64,000 nucleotides of DNA. Origin: Candidatus Rokuibacteriota bacterium. Lineage in GTDB: Bacteria > Methylomirabilota > Methylomirabilia > Rokubacteriales > CSP1-6. Position numbers and translations under genes: made by a program. The stretch is from assembly GCA_003220535.1 (NCBI GenBank), contig QHSU01000090.1, forward strand, positions 29,327-93,326, in the 5' to 3' direction. The notes beneath the pieces are model-generated. The model was given only the letters and a program-made list of their open reading frames with translations. It was not told the DNA's origin and ran no database searches. Numbering within the stretch: position 1 is the stretch's first letter; the number at the start of each line of letters is the position of its first letter. This document shows positions 1 to 9,169 of the stretch, one piece after another.

Positions 1-1
1 G

Positions 2-214
2 AAGAAGCAGCGCGAGGAGCTGGCCGAGCTGACCGGGCAAAAGAAGGAGATCGCCTTCGGCAGCCAGATCCGTTCCTACACGTTCCATCCCTATCAGCTG
101 ATCAAGGACCATCGGACCGGGCTCGAGGTCGGCAACGTCGACGCCGTCATGGACGGTGACATCGACGCCCTGATCAAGGCATACCTGCTCTGGGCGCGGG
201 GCCGCGAAGCGTGA
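2..214 (+). CDS. prfB: peptide chain release factor 2, C-terminal end (partial)
   Basis: This is the last 70 codons of a gene that enters from the left edge. The reading frame opens with a KKQRE stretch, then has IAFGSQIRSYTFHPYQ and KDHRTG, which are typical of the C-terminal part of class I release factors, and ends LIKAYLLWARGREA before TGA at 212-214. RF2 recognises UGA and UAA stop codons and triggers peptide release on the ribosome. The GGQ and SPF motifs lie outside the window, so RF2 rather than RF1 is inferred from the TFHPYQ and KDHRTG wording and from the prfB-lysS order, a common bacterial pairing. The lysS start follows 28 bases later. Confidence 0.9.
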   Translation, partial: KKQREELAELTGQKKEIAFGSQIRSYTFHPYQLIKDHRTGLEVGNVDAVMDGDIDALIKAYLLWARGREA

Positions 215-241
215 GGGCCAGAGCCCGGGCGAGATGAGCGC

Positions 242-1774
242 ATGAGCAATCCAGACGACAACGAGCTGATCCGGCTCCGCCGTGAGAAGCTCGACGCTCT
301 CCGCAGCCGCGGGATCGATCCGTTCGGCGGCCGGTATCCCGTGATGCACTGGGCCCGCGGCCTCGCCGAACGGCTCGCCGAGGCGGGCGAGGAGGAGCTG
401 AAGGGCTTCGGCCCGGTGAGCCTGGCGGGGCGGGTGGTGGCGATGCGTCATCACGGCAAGACGTGTTTTGCGCACTTGATGGACCAGACCGGTCGGATCC
501 AGCTCTACGCGCGCGCCGACCAGCTGGGCGACGAGTTCGCGCGGTTCGTCGAGCTCGACACCGGCGACTTCATCGGCGTGACCGGGGAGATGTTCCGGAC
601 ACGAACGGGCGAGCTCACCGTCGCCGTGAAGACGTTCACCTTCCTCGCCAAGTCGCTGCGGCCCCTTCCCGAGAAGTGGCACGGCCTGAAGGACGTGGAG
701 ACGCGTTATCGCCAGCGTTACGTGGACCTGATCGTCAACCCCGAGGCGCGCGAGGTCTTTCGGCTGCGCGCGCGGCTGATCCGGGCGATGCGCGCGTTTT
801 TCGATGCGCGCGGCTTCCTCGAGGTCGAGACGCCCATGATGCAGCCCATCCCCGGCGGCGCGATCGCCCGCCCCTTCAAGACCCACCACAACGCGCTCGG
901 CATGGATCTCTACCTCCGCATCGCGCCCGAGCTTTACCTCAAGCGGCTGGTCGTCGGCGGCCTCGAGCGCGTCTACGAGATCAACCGGAACTTTCGCAAC
1001 GAGGGGACCTCGACGCTGCACAACCCCGAGTTCACGACGCTCGAGTTCTACCAGGCGTACGCTGATTACACGGATCTGATGGAGCTGACGGAGGCCCTCT
1101 TCGTCGAGCTCGCCCAGACGCTGCGTGGCTCCCTGGGCGTCGCCTGGGGCGAGCACTCGATCGACCTCAAGCCGCCTTGGCGTCGGCTGGCGTTCTTCGA
1201 CGGCCTGTCCGAAGCCCTGGGGATCCGCGTGGCACCCGACACGGAGGTCGCGATCGTGGCGCGGGCGGCGGCCGCGCGCGGGATCGTTCACGACGGGGCC
1301 GCGGCGTGGAAGCTCTGGAAGGACGTGTTCGAGACGCTGGTCGAGCCCACCCTCGTCCAGCCGACCTTCGTCGTCGACTTCCCGACCGAGCTGTCCCCGC
1401 TGGCCCGGCGCAAGCGCGACAACCCGCTGCTCGTGGATCGGTTCGAGCTGTTCATCGCGCGGCACGAGATGGCCAACGCCTACAGCGAGCTGAACGACCC
1501 GGTCGATCAGCTCGCGCGCTTCCGCGAGCAGGCGGCCCTGCAGGCGCGCGGGGACGACGAGGCGCACTGGCTCGACGAGGACTACGTCCGCGCGCTGGAA
1601 TACGGCATGCCGCCCACCGCGGGCGAGGGCATCGGCATCGACCGGCTGCTCATGATGTTCGCGAACCAGCCGTCGATCCGCGAGGCGATCCTGTTCCCCC
1701 TTCTGCGACCGGAAGGAGGCCGCGCCGGCGGCCCGGACGAGGCAGGGGAGGCGGAGGGGGAACCGGGCCGATGA
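242..1774 (+). CDS. lysS: lysyl-tRNA synthetase, class II
   Basis: The 510-residue protein charges tRNA-Lys with lysine using ATP in the cytoplasm. An N-terminal OB-fold anticodon-binding region spans about residues 60-160. The class II catalytic core follows: motif 2 is the segment RNEGTSTLHNPEFT at about 252-265 and motif 3 is GIGIDRLLM at about 463-471. The length matches the usual 490-510. The last 25 residues after the catalytic core are Gly/Glu-rich and look unconserved. The ATG at 242 gives the normal N-terminus. The stop overlaps the lolC start as ATGA, so translation of the two genes is probably coupled. The order prfB-lysS-lolC-lolD is conserved in many diderms. Confidence 0.97.
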   Translation: MSNPDDNELIRLRREKLDALRSRGIDPFGGRYPVMHWARGLAERLAEAGEEELKGFGPVSLAGRVVAMRHHGKTCFAHLMDQTGRIQLYARADQLGDEFARFVELDTGDFIGVTGEMFRTRTGELTVAVKTFTFLAKSLRPLPEKWHGLKDVETRYRQRYVDLIVNPEAREVFRLRARLIRAMRAFFDARGFLEVETPMMQPIPGGAIARPFKTHHNALGMDLYLRIAPELYLKRLVVGGLERVYEINRNFRNEGTSTLHNPEFTTLEFYQAYADYTDLMELTEALFVELAQTLRGSLGVAWGEHSIDLKPPWRRLAFFDGLSEALGIRVAPDTEVAIVARAAAARGIVHDGAAAWKLWKDVFETLVEPTLVQPTFVVDFPTELSPLARRKRDNPLLVDRFELFIARHEMANAYSELNDPVDQLARFREQAALQARGDDEAHWLDEDYVRALEYGMPPTAGEGIGIDRLLMMFANQPSIREAILFPLLRPEGGRAGGPDEAGEAEGEPGR

Positions 1775-3003
1775 AACGAGGGCTGCCCTTCGAGCTTCTC
1801 CTGGGTTTGCGATATCTCCGCTCGCGCGGGCAGCGGACGAACCTCTCGCTGTTCGTCTGGATCGGTCTCGGCGGTGTCTTCCTCGGGGTCGCCGCGCTCA
1901 TCGTGGTCCTCGCCGTCATGACCGGCTTTCAGGACGGGATCCGGGACCGGATCATCGCCGGAAGCCCACACTTGCTGATCTTCCAGAGCGGGGCCCAGGG
2001 CCTCGACGACGCGGACCGCGTCGCCGGCCGCGTGAGGGCCGTGCGGGGCGTCCACTCGGCCACGCCGTTCGTGCACCAGCAGGCCCTCTTCACCACGCCC
2101 GGTGGCGGGGCGCGCGGTGGCCTGATCCGGGGCGTGGACCTGACGACGCCGGCCGTCCGGGACGATGTCCGGTCGCAGCTCCGGCAGGGCACGCTCGAGC
2201 CGCTCGTCGACGGCGCGCCGGCGATCCTGCTGGGCCGCGAGCTGGCGCGGAGCCTCGGCGTGTTCCCGGGCGATTCCGTGACAGTGATCTCGCCGGAGGG
2301 CGCCGTGACGGCCGTCGGCATGGTGCCCAAGATGCGGCGCTACACGGTGGCCGGCCTGATCGAGATCGGCATGCACGAGTACGATGCCTCGATCGCTTAC
2401 CTGAGCCTGCCGGTGGCCAAGGAGTTCGCGGGGCTCGCCGGGGTCACCGGGATCGAAGTCAAGCTCGCCGACCCCTTCGACGCCAAGGCTGTCGGCCGGC
2501 TGGTCGCTTCCCAGCTGGGCTTCCACTATTGGGTGCGTGACTGGATGGAGATGAACCGGAGCCTCTTCGCCGCGCTCCAGCTCGAAAAGCTCGCGCTCTT
2601 CGTCGTCGTGACGATCATCGTCCTGGTCGCCGCATTCGCGATCATCGGCCACCTCGTGCTGCTCGTCGCTGAGAAGCGCAAGGAGATCGGGATCCTCAAA
2701 GCGGTCGGCGCCTCCTCGCGGTCGATCACGCTGGTGTTCTTCGCGGTCGGCATGACGATCGGTGTCGCCGGCTCGGCGGCCGGTGCGGCCCTCGGCCTCA
2801 GCTTGATCTGGGCGCAGAACACCTACAAGGTGATCCGGCTGGCCGGCGACGTGTACCAGATCGACCATCTCCCCATGAAGCTGACGGTGGGCGACGGGCT
2901 CATGATCATCGGCGCGACGCTCATCCTGTCCTTCCTGGCGACCATCATCCCGGCCAGGCGCGCCGGGGCGTTGGTCCCGGTCGACGTCCTCCGCTATGAG
3001 TGA
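1771..3003 (+). CDS. lolC: lipoprotein-releasing ABC transporter permease (LolC/LolE family)
   Basis: The 410-residue inner-membrane permease extracts mature lipoproteins for transfer to the LolA chaperone. It has the LolC/E layout: one N-terminal membrane segment (about 25-50, containing GVAALIVVLAVMTGF), a large periplasmic domain, then three C-terminal membrane segments starting near residues 273, 319 and 374. The protein ends with a PVDVLRYE tail typical of the FtsX-like permease family. It starts at the ATG inside the lysS stop, and its own stop overlaps the lolD start by 8 bases. Only one permease gene is present, so it probably forms a homodimer (LolF-like) with LolD. That stoichiometry is inferred. 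MacB-type permeases are the main alternative, but the lolD neighbour favours LolC. Confidence 0.9.
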   Translation: MKRGLPFELLLGLRYLRSRGQRTNLSLFVWIGLGGVFLGVAALIVVLAVMTGFQDGIRDRIIAGSPHLLIFQSGAQGLDDADRVAGRVRAVRGVHSATPFVHQQALFTTPGGGARGGLIRGVDLTTPAVRDDVRSQLRQGTLEPLVDGAPAILLGRELARSLGVFPGDSVTVISPEGAVTAVGMVPKMRRYTVAGLIEIGMHEYDASIAYLSLPVAKEFAGLAGVTGIEVKLADPFDAKAVGRLVASQLGFHYWVRDWMEMNRSLFAALQLEKLALFVVVTIIVLVAAFAIIGHLVLLVAEKRKEIGILKAVGASSRSITLVFFAVGMTIGVAGSAAGAALGLSLIWAQNTYKVIRLAGDVYQIDHLPMKLTVGDGLMIIGATLILSFLATIIPARRAGALVPVDVLRYE

Positions 3004-3712
3004 CGAGGCGGCCACCGCGCTGCTCGTCGGGGAGGAGCTCGAGAAGGAATACCGGACGGGGCCAGAAGTCGTCCGCGTGCTGCGAGGCGCGAGCGTGATC
3101 ATCGGCGCCGGCGAGTTCGTCGCCCTCATCGGGGCCTCAGGCGTCGGGAAGTCGACCCTGCTACATCTCCTCGGTGGGCTCGATCGGCCCGCAGCCGGGC
3201 GCGTTCTCTTCCAGGGAGAAGACCTCGCGGCCTGGGGCGAGACGGGATTGGCGCGCTACCGTCGCCGGGACGTCGGCTTCGTCTTCCAGTTCTACAACCT
3301 GCTCGGCGACCTGAGCGCGCTCGAGAACGCGATGATTCCCGCGCTGATCGAGCGGAAGCCCCAGCGGGAGGCCCACGAGTTGGCGGCAACCGCCCTGGCC
3401 GAGGTCGGGCTCGCCGACCGGCTGAATCACCGGCCCGGCGAGCTCTCTGGAGGTGAGCAGCAGCGCGTGGCCATCGCGCGGGCGCTCATCAACGGCCCCA
3501 AGGTGATCCTTGCCGACGAGCCGACGGGCAACCTGGACCCGAAGACCAGCGAGGTCATCTACGATCTGTTTCTCCGGCTCCAGGCTGAGCGAGGCATCGC
3601 CTTCCTCGTCGCGACTCACAACCCGGACCTGGCGCAGAAGGCGGAGCGAGGGTATCGCCTCGTCGAGGGCCGGGCGCGCGAGATCCGAGGCGAGACGACA
3701 GCGATCGGATAA
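2996..3712 (+). CDS. lolD: lipoprotein-releasing ABC transporter ATPase
   Basis: The 238-residue cytoplasmic ATPase powers the LolC permease. Walker A is GASGVGKST at about residues 46-54. The Q-loop region contains VGFVFQFYNLL, the ABC signature is LSGGEQQRVAIARAL at about 149-163, and Walker B is VILADEPTGNLD near 171. This wording is that of the LolD/MacB/FtsE subgroup. The ATG lies inside the last codons of lolC (8-base overlap), which supports a two-gene export unit. The gene ends 133 bases before clpC, the first real gap in the window. Confidence 0.94.
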   Translation: MSDEAATALLVGEELEKEYRTGPEVVRVLRGASVIIGAGEFVALIGASGVGKSTLLHLLGGLDRPAAGRVLFQGEDLAAWGETGLARYRRRDVGFVFQFYNLLGDLSALENAMIPALIERKPQREAHELAATALAEVGLADRLNHRPGELSGGEQQRVAIARALINGPKVILADEPTGNLDPKTSEVIYDLFLRLQAERGIAFLVATHNPDLAQKAERGYRLVEGRAREIRGETTAIG

Positions 3713-3760
3713 TGGTTTTGCGCAGTTAGAAAAAGTCTAGCGGCTATGGAGGCGGTGGGC

Positions 3761-3766
3761 TATACT
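3761..3766 (+). promoter_or_regulatory. probable -10 box upstream of clpC
   Basis: The gap 3713-3845 is AT-richer than its surroundings and holds TATACT at 3761-3766, about 80 bases before the clpC start. No good -35 hexamer is seen 16-18 bases upstream. I see no CIRCE inverted repeat or CtsR-type direct repeats, so heat-shock control of the Firmicutes kind is not supported. The GTG start of clpC is preceded by a purine-rich stretch (GGGGTGGGGAAAG) that can act as its ribosome site. Confidence 0.4.
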
Positions 3767-3845
3767 GAAGTCGCAGTCAGGTAACTAGCCGTCGCCGCAA
3801 GTAAAATTCGCATCCCGCGACCTGCGGAAGGGGTGGGGAAAGCCA

Positions 3846-6293
3846 GTGTTTGAACGATTCACGGAACGGGCGCGACGGGTCATCATCCTGGCACGAGAAG
3901 AAGCGGGCCGCTTCCGTCACGATTTTGTCGGCACCGAGCACGTTCTTCTCGGCCTGATCCGCGACGGCGAAGGAATCGCTACCGCGGTCCTCCAGCGTCT
4001 CGGGCTCCGGCTCGAGACCGTAAAGGCGGAAGTCGAGCGCGCCCTCGCCGGGTTCCCCAAGACGCTCACGTTCGGGGAAGTGCCGTTCACGCCGCAGGCC
4101 AAGCGAGTTCTCGAGCTCTCGATCGAGGAAGCCCGCCAGCTCGGGCACAACTACATCGGCACCGAGCACCTGCTCCTCGGCCTCATGAAGGAAGGGCAGT
4201 CGATCGCCGCGAAGATCCTGGAATCGCTCGGCGCCCGACTCGACGAAGTTCGGCAAGAGACCCTGGCGCTGCTCGGCGACCAGTACTATCCGCGACCGAA
4301 GAAGCGGTCGCAAACCCCGGTGCTCGACGAGTTCGCGCGTGACCTGACGCAGCTGGCCCGCGAGAGCAAGCTCGACCCGGTCATCGGCCGCGAGCAGGAG
4401 ATCGAGCGCGTCATCCAGATCCTGGCCCGCCGCACGAAGAACAACCCCGTGCTGATCGGTGAGCCCGGCGTCGGCAAGACCGCGATCGTGGAGGGGCTCG
4501 CCCAGAAGATCGTCAGTCACGACGTGCCGGACGTGCTCGTGAACAAGCGGCTGCTCCAGCTCGACCTGGGCGCCCTGGTCGCCGGGACGAAGTATCGCGG
4601 CCAGTTCGAGGAGCGGCTGAAGGCGGTGATGAAGGAAATACGCCAGTCGGAGAACGTCGTCCTCTTCCTGGACGAGCTCCACACGCTCATCGGGGCGGGC
4701 GCAGCCGAGGGCGCGATCGACGCTTCGAACATGCTCAAGCCCGCCCTCTCGCGCGGTGAGATCCAGACGATCGGCGCGACGACCCTCGACGAGTACCGGA
4801 AGTACATCGAGAAGGACGGCGCCCTCGAGCGGCGCTTCCAGCCGGTCATCGTCAAGGCCCCGACGGTGCCGCAGGCGATCGAGATCATCCGTGGCCTGCG
4901 CCACAAGTACGAGGCGCACCACCGGGTCAAGATCACCGAGCGGGCGATCTCGGCGGCGGTGCAGCTGGCCGACCGCTACATCACCGACCGCCAGCTGCCC
5001 GACAAGGCGATCGACGTGATCGACGAAGCGTCGTCGCGGACCCGCCTGATGGCGCTGACCCCGCCGCCCGAGCTCAAGGAGATCGAGAAAGAGCTCGAGC
5101 GCGTGATCCGCGAGAAGGACATGTACCTCGAGGCGCAGGAGTTCGAGAAGGCGGCGTCGCTCCGCGAGAAGGAAAAGGTGCTCCGCCACCGCGACGAGGA
5201 GCTCAAGCGCGAGTGGGAGAAGAACAAGGGGAAGGGAACGCAGTCGGTCGAGGAAGAGGACATCGAGTTCATCGTCTCCCGCTGGACCGGCATCCCGCTC
5301 GCGAAGCTCGAGGAGAAGGAGTCCGAGAAGCTCGCCCGGATGGAGGAAGCGCTGCACGGACGGATCATCGGGCAGAACGACGCGGTCGCGGCGGTCGCTC
5401 GCGCGATCCGTCGGTCCCGCGCGGGTCTGAAGGACGCCAAGCGCCCCGTCGGATCGTTCGTGTTCCTGGGGCCGACCGGCGTCGGCAAGACCGAGCTCGC
5501 CCGGGCGCTCGCCGAGTACCTGTTCGGCGACGAGAACGCTCTGATCCGTGTGGACATGTCCGAGTACATGGAGAAGTTCTCGGTCTCGCGGCTCCTCGGC
5601 GCGCCTCCCGGCTACGTCGGCTACGAGGAGGGCGGGTTCCTCACCGAGAAGGTGCGGCGGCGCCCGTACTCCGTCGTGCTGTTCGACGAGATCGAGAAGG
5701 CGCACCCCGACGTCTTCAACATGATGCTCCAGGTGCTGGATGACGGACGGCTCACCGACTCGCTCGGCCACGTCGTCGACTTCAAGAACACCATTCTGAT
5801 CATGACCTCGAACCTCGGCACGAGCCTGATCGGCAAGCGAGTCTCCCCCGGGTTCCTCCAGGAGACCGACGAGTCGTCCTACGACAAGATGAAGGAGCGC
5901 GTCCTCGAGGAAATGAAGCGGGCGTTCCGGCCAGAGTTCCTCAATCGCATCGACGACATCATCGTCTTCCATGCCCTGTCTCTCGACCACATCAAGGAGA
6001 TCATCCGCTTGATGATCGGCCGGATCAACAAGCAGCTCGCCGAGAAGGGTATCGAGCTCATCCTGACCCCGGCGGCCGAGGCGACGCTGGTGGAGAAGGG
6101 ATACGATCAGACGTACGGCGCGCGGCAACTGCGGCGCACGATCCAGAAGCACATCGAGGATCCCCTGGCCGAGGCGATCGTCCGAGGCCAGGTCGCGGAG
6201 AGCGCCCGCATCGAGGTGGATGTCGAGGGCGCGAACTTCACGTTCCGCGAAGCGCAGGCCGCCGACGCGCCCCTCGAGCTTGCAGAGCACTAG
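3846..6293 (+). CDS. clpC: ATP-dependent Clp protease ATP-binding subunit ClpC
   Basis: The 815-residue Hsp100 unfoldase feeds substrates to the ClpP peptidase. It has a double Clp_N repeat (about 1-150), a first AAA module with Walker A GEPGVGKT at about 206-213, a UVR/middle coiled coil at about 411-446 and a second AAA module with Walker A GPTGVGKT at about 542-549. The ClpB-type long middle domain is absent and the UVR motif is present, so this is ClpC. The start is GTG at 3846. No mcsA, mcsB or ctsR lies next to it, so the usual adaptor and regulator genes are elsewhere or missing. Most diderms carry ClpA or ClpB instead; ClpC plus an LPS cluster is an uncommon combination. Confidence 0.95.
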   Translation: MFERFTERARRVIILAREEAGRFRHDFVGTEHVLLGLIRDGEGIATAVLQRLGLRLETVKAEVERALAGFPKTLTFGEVPFTPQAKRVLELSIEEARQLGHNYIGTEHLLLGLMKEGQSIAAKILESLGARLDEVRQETLALLGDQYYPRPKKRSQTPVLDEFARDLTQLARESKLDPVIGREQEIERVIQILARRTKNNPVLIGEPGVGKTAIVEGLAQKIVSHDVPDVLVNKRLLQLDLGALVAGTKYRGQFEERLKAVMKEIRQSENVVLFLDELHTLIGAGAAEGAIDASNMLKPALSRGEIQTIGATTLDEYRKYIEKDGALERRFQPVIVKAPTVPQAIEIIRGLRHKYEAHHRVKITERAISAAVQLADRYITDRQLPDKAIDVIDEASSRTRLMALTPPPELKEIEKELERVIREKDMYLEAQEFEKAASLREKEKVLRHRDEELKREWEKNKGKGTQSVEEEDIEFIVSRWTGIPLAKLEEKESEKLARMEEALHGRIIGQNDAVAAVARAIRRSRAGLKDAKRPVGSFVFLGPTGVGKTELARALAEYLFGDENALIRVDMSEYMEKFSVSRLLGAPPGYVGYEEGGFLTEKVRRRPYSVVLFDEIEKAHPDVFNMMLQVLDDGRLTDSLGHVVDFKNTILIMTSNLGTSLIGKRVSPGFLQETDESSYDKMKERVLEEMKRAFRPEFLNRIDDIIVFHALSLDHIKEIIRLMIGRINKQLAEKGIELILTPAAEATLVEKGYDQTYGARQLRRTIQKHIEDPLAEAIVRGQVAESARIEVDVEGANFTFREAQAADAPLELAEH

Positions 6294-6340
6294 CACGCCG
6301 TCCCCACAAGCCTGAGAGCCCGGTGCCGACAGGGGGACGA

Positions 6341-8581
6341 GTGTGTCTCACCATCGTCGCCATTCTGGCGGCGAGCCTCCTCATCGGCTCGACGGCACGG
6401 GCGCAGTCCCAGGCACCGCCGATCGTCATCAAGGACATCCTCGTCGAGGGCAACCGGCGCGTCCAGGACGCGGTGATCCTCGGCCGCATCAAGAGCGCTG
6501 TCGGCGCGATGTTCAACCCCTCCCTGCTCTCTGAGGACATCCGTTCCATCTTCAGCCTCGGTTTCTTCGACGACGTCCAGCTTCGGGTCGAGGATTTCGA
6601 AGGCGGCGTGAAAGTGGTGTTCATGGTGACCGAACGCCCCTTCGTGCGCGACGTCGATTTCGTGGGCAACAAGAAGGCCGACCGGGACACCCTGCAGGAG
6701 AAGATCGACATCAAGCTGGGCAACGTCTACAACCCGGTCGACGTGCAGCGTGCCGTGGAGAAGCTCCGCGAGTACTACGAGGACGAGGGGTACTTCGAGG
6801 TCCAGATCACCCCGAACGTCGAGAAGTTCGCCGACGGCGACGTGCGTCTGGTCTTCAGCATCGCCGAGGGGCGCCAGATGACCATCGACCAGATCGTGTT
6901 CCGCGGGAACACGGGGCTGTCGGAGGCCGTGCTCAAGGACGCGATGGAGACGAAAGAGCGACAGTACTTCATCCTGCGCGGCAAAGTGCAGCGCCAGCGC
7001 CTCGACACGGACATCGACCGGATCATCGCCGCCTACAACGACAATGGGTATATCCAGGCCCGGGTGGAGTCGTACGACGTCGCCGTCGATCGCGAGAAGG
7101 CGCGGGTGACGATCACGATCGTCGTCGTCGAGGGCCCCCAGTTCCGGGTCGGGGAGGTGAAGCTGACGGGTGTCACGCTCCTGCCCGAGCGCGAGGTCGA
7201 GCGGCAGATCAGGCTCAAGCCCGGCGACGTGTTTTCCGTCGGGAAGATGCGCGACAGCGTCCAGGGGATCCTGAACCTCTACAGCACGATCGGCCGCGCC
7301 TCGGCCGACGTGAACCCGAAGCGCGACCAGCTGCCGGGGACCAACCAGATCAACCTGACGTTCGAGGTCTCGGAAGGGCCCGAGGTATACGTCGAGCGGA
7401 TCAACATCACCGGCAACGTCCGGAGCCAGGACAAGATCCTGCGCCGCGAGCTGCCGCTGCACGAGGGAGAGCTCTACACGCTCCAGAAGAGGGATCGTGC
7501 GCGGCAGAAGCTCATCAACCTGGGTTACTTCGAGAGCGTGAATGTCACGACGCAGCCCGGCTCGGACAAGACCAAGATCATCGTGAACGTCGACGTGGTG
7601 GAGCGGGCGACGGGGATTTTCAGCATCGGCGGTGGCTACTCGTCGGTCGACGCGCTGGTCGGCACGATCGATCTGGCCCAGCGGAACTTTCTGGGCCGGG
7701 GCTGGGAGGCCTCGATCCGGATCCGCGCCGGGGCCTCGACGCAGCAGGGGACCGTCAGCTTCACCGAGCCCTGGCTGTTCGACCGCCCTCTCTCCGCGGG
7801 GTTCGACATCTACAAGAGCATCCGGACGTACACGGAGTACACCTACGACACCACCGGCGCGAATCTCCGCTTGAGCCACCCCTTCGCCGAGTACTGGCGC
7901 TGGCACCTCGGATACCGCGCGTCGCGCGACATCATCAGCCACCTCACCGATTCCGCGACCCCCGACCTCAAGGCCCAGGAGGGTGCGACGGTGACGTCCG
8001 CGGCGGGGGGGTCGTTGACCCGCGACAGCCGCGACGTGGTCGCGGCGCCCAGCAGGGGCGGGCAGACGGCACTGACCGTCGACTTCGCCGGTCTCGGCGG
8101 CGACTCGAGGTTCGTCAAGGCGACCGCGCTCCAGACCTATTTCAAATCACTCTGGTTCAGCCACGTCCTCGCCATGCGGGGTGAGGCCGGGTACGGGTTC
8201 GGCTGGTCGGACGATCCACTGCCTCTCTTCGAACGCTTCTACCTCGGGGGCCCGAACTCGATCCGCAGCTTCAAGTTCCACAGCCTCTCGCCTCGCGACG
8301 AGGGTGGATTCAGAACCGGCGGGACGAGCGAGGTGCTCGGCACCGTCGAGTACGTCATCCCCTTGCCCTTCGCCTTCCGGTTGGCGGCGTTCGTCGACGT
8401 CGGCAACGTCTACGGGTTCGGCACGGACTTCGACCCGACGGATCTTCGCAAGGCGGCGGGCGGAGGTATACGATGGCAGTCGCCGTTCGGCCCCATCCGG
8501 GTGGATTACGGTTTCAATCTTGACCGAAAGGCGGGCGAGGGGCCCGGGGCGTTTCACTTCTCGGTCGGCTCGCCGTTCTAG
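6341..8581 (+). CDS. bamA: outer membrane protein assembly factor BamA
   Basis: BamA inserts beta-barrel proteins into the outer membrane. The protein has an N-terminal signal peptide ending in ARAQ, about five POTRA repeats in the first ~410 residues (each with a VEGNRR-like or FVGNKK-like strand) and a C-terminal Omp85 barrel. The VRGF/Y region appears as LGGPNSIRSFKF and the chain ends in an F-terminated strand (FSVGSPF). I prefer the GTG at 6341 (MCLTIVAIL...) because AGGGGGA lies 4 bases upstream and it gives a clean signal peptide. An in-frame GTG at 6323 would add six residues. The gene opens the envelope supercluster, and skp follows after 9 bases. Confidence 0.95.
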   Translation: MCLTIVAILAASLLIGSTARAQSQAPPIVIKDILVEGNRRVQDAVILGRIKSAVGAMFNPSLLSEDIRSIFSLGFFDDVQLRVEDFEGGVKVVFMVTERPFVRDVDFVGNKKADRDTLQEKIDIKLGNVYNPVDVQRAVEKLREYYEDEGYFEVQITPNVEKFADGDVRLVFSIAEGRQMTIDQIVFRGNTGLSEAVLKDAMETKERQYFILRGKVQRQRLDTDIDRIIAAYNDNGYIQARVESYDVAVDREKARVTITIVVVEGPQFRVGEVKLTGVTLLPEREVERQIRLKPGDVFSVGKMRDSVQGILNLYSTIGRASADVNPKRDQLPGTNQINLTFEVSEGPEVYVERINITGNVRSQDKILRRELPLHEGELYTLQKRDRARQKLINLGYFESVNVTTQPGSDKTKIIVNVDVVERATGIFSIGGGYSSVDALVGTIDLAQRNFLGRGWEASIRIRAGASTQQGTVSFTEPWLFDRPLSAGFDIYKSIRTYTEYTYDTTGANLRLSHPFAEYWRWHLGYRASRDIISHLTDSATPDLKAQEGATVTSAAGGSLTRDSRDVVAAPSRGGQTALTVDFAGLGGDSRFVKATALQTYFKSLWFSHVLAMRGEAGYGFGWSDDPLPLFERFYLGGPNSIRSFKFHSLSPRDEGGFRTGGTSEVLGTVEYVIPLPFAFRLAAFVDVGNVYGFGTDFDPTDLRKAAGGGIRWQSPFGPIRVDYGFNLDRKAGEGPGAFHFSVGSPF

Positions 8582-8590
8582 GAGGGTTAC

Positions 8591-9169
8591 ATGAGGCAAT
8601 CGAGAGGGGTCCTCGTCGCCATGGCCGTACTGCTCGGCGTAGCGGTGGGCCCGGCCGCAGCGCAGGCACCCGCCCCGGCGCCGGGCCCTGCGGCCTCGGG
8701 AGCGACGATGCGGATCGCTTATATCGACGTCCAGCGGGTCCTGGCGCGATCTTCGTCCGGCGTGGCGGCGCGCGAGCAGCTCGAGCGCGAGAAGACCGCG
8801 ATGCAGCGTGAGATGGACGGCAAGCGCGTCGAGCTCGAAAAGCTGCGCGACGAGCTCGAAAAGAAGGCGCCGCTCATGGCGGCCGACGCCCGGCGGGAGA
8901 AGCAGGAGCAGTACGAGCGCAAGCGCCGTGATGCAGCCCGGCAGATGGACGACTTCCAGAAGGAGCTCGAGAAGAAGGAGCAGGTGCTGCTCCAGCGCGT
9001 CCTCCAGGAGCTGTCAGGGGTGATCGACAAGGTCGGTAAGGAGCGTGGGTACTACCTCATCGTCGAGAAGCGGGGCGCCTCGGTTCTGTACGCCTCGCCC
9101 GACGCGGACCTGACCGACGAGATCATTCGTGCATACGACCAGCAAGCCCCGGGGAAGAAGTCGCCCTGA
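8591..9169 (+). CDS. skp: periplasmic chaperone Skp/OmpH
   Basis: The 192-residue protein holds unfolded outer-membrane proteins in the periplasm for delivery to BamA. It has a signal peptide ending near AAAQA, a Pro/Ala linker, a first strand with IAYIDVQRVL, then a long charged coiled coil (about residues 60-145) typical of the OmpH jellyfish arms, and a final strand ending in LTDEIIRAYD. An AGGAGG ribosome site precedes the ATG at 8591. The position between bamA and lpxD is the classic bamA-skp-lpxD order. The stop overlaps the lpxD start. Confidence 0.93.
   Translation: MRQSRGVLVAMAVLLGVAVGPAAAQAPAPAPGPAASGATMRIAYIDVQRVLARSSSGVAAREQLEREKTAMQREMDGKRVELEKLRDELEKKAPLMAADARREKQEQYERKRRDAARQMDDFQKELEKKEQVLLQRVLQELSGVIDKVGKERGYYLIVEKRGASVLYASPDADLTDEIIRAYDQQAPGKKSP

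Noticed and set aside
1582..3129. A 515-codon minus-strand frame opposite lysS and lolC
   Set aside because: Shadow of two well-supported genes; composition dominated by Asp, Arg and Gly without any motif.
3777..6296. An 839-codon open frame on the minus strand opposite clpC
   Set aside because: It mirrors the clpC codons, has no start signal or recognisable domain, and is rich in Leu/Asp/Arg as expected from the complement of high-GC coding DNA.
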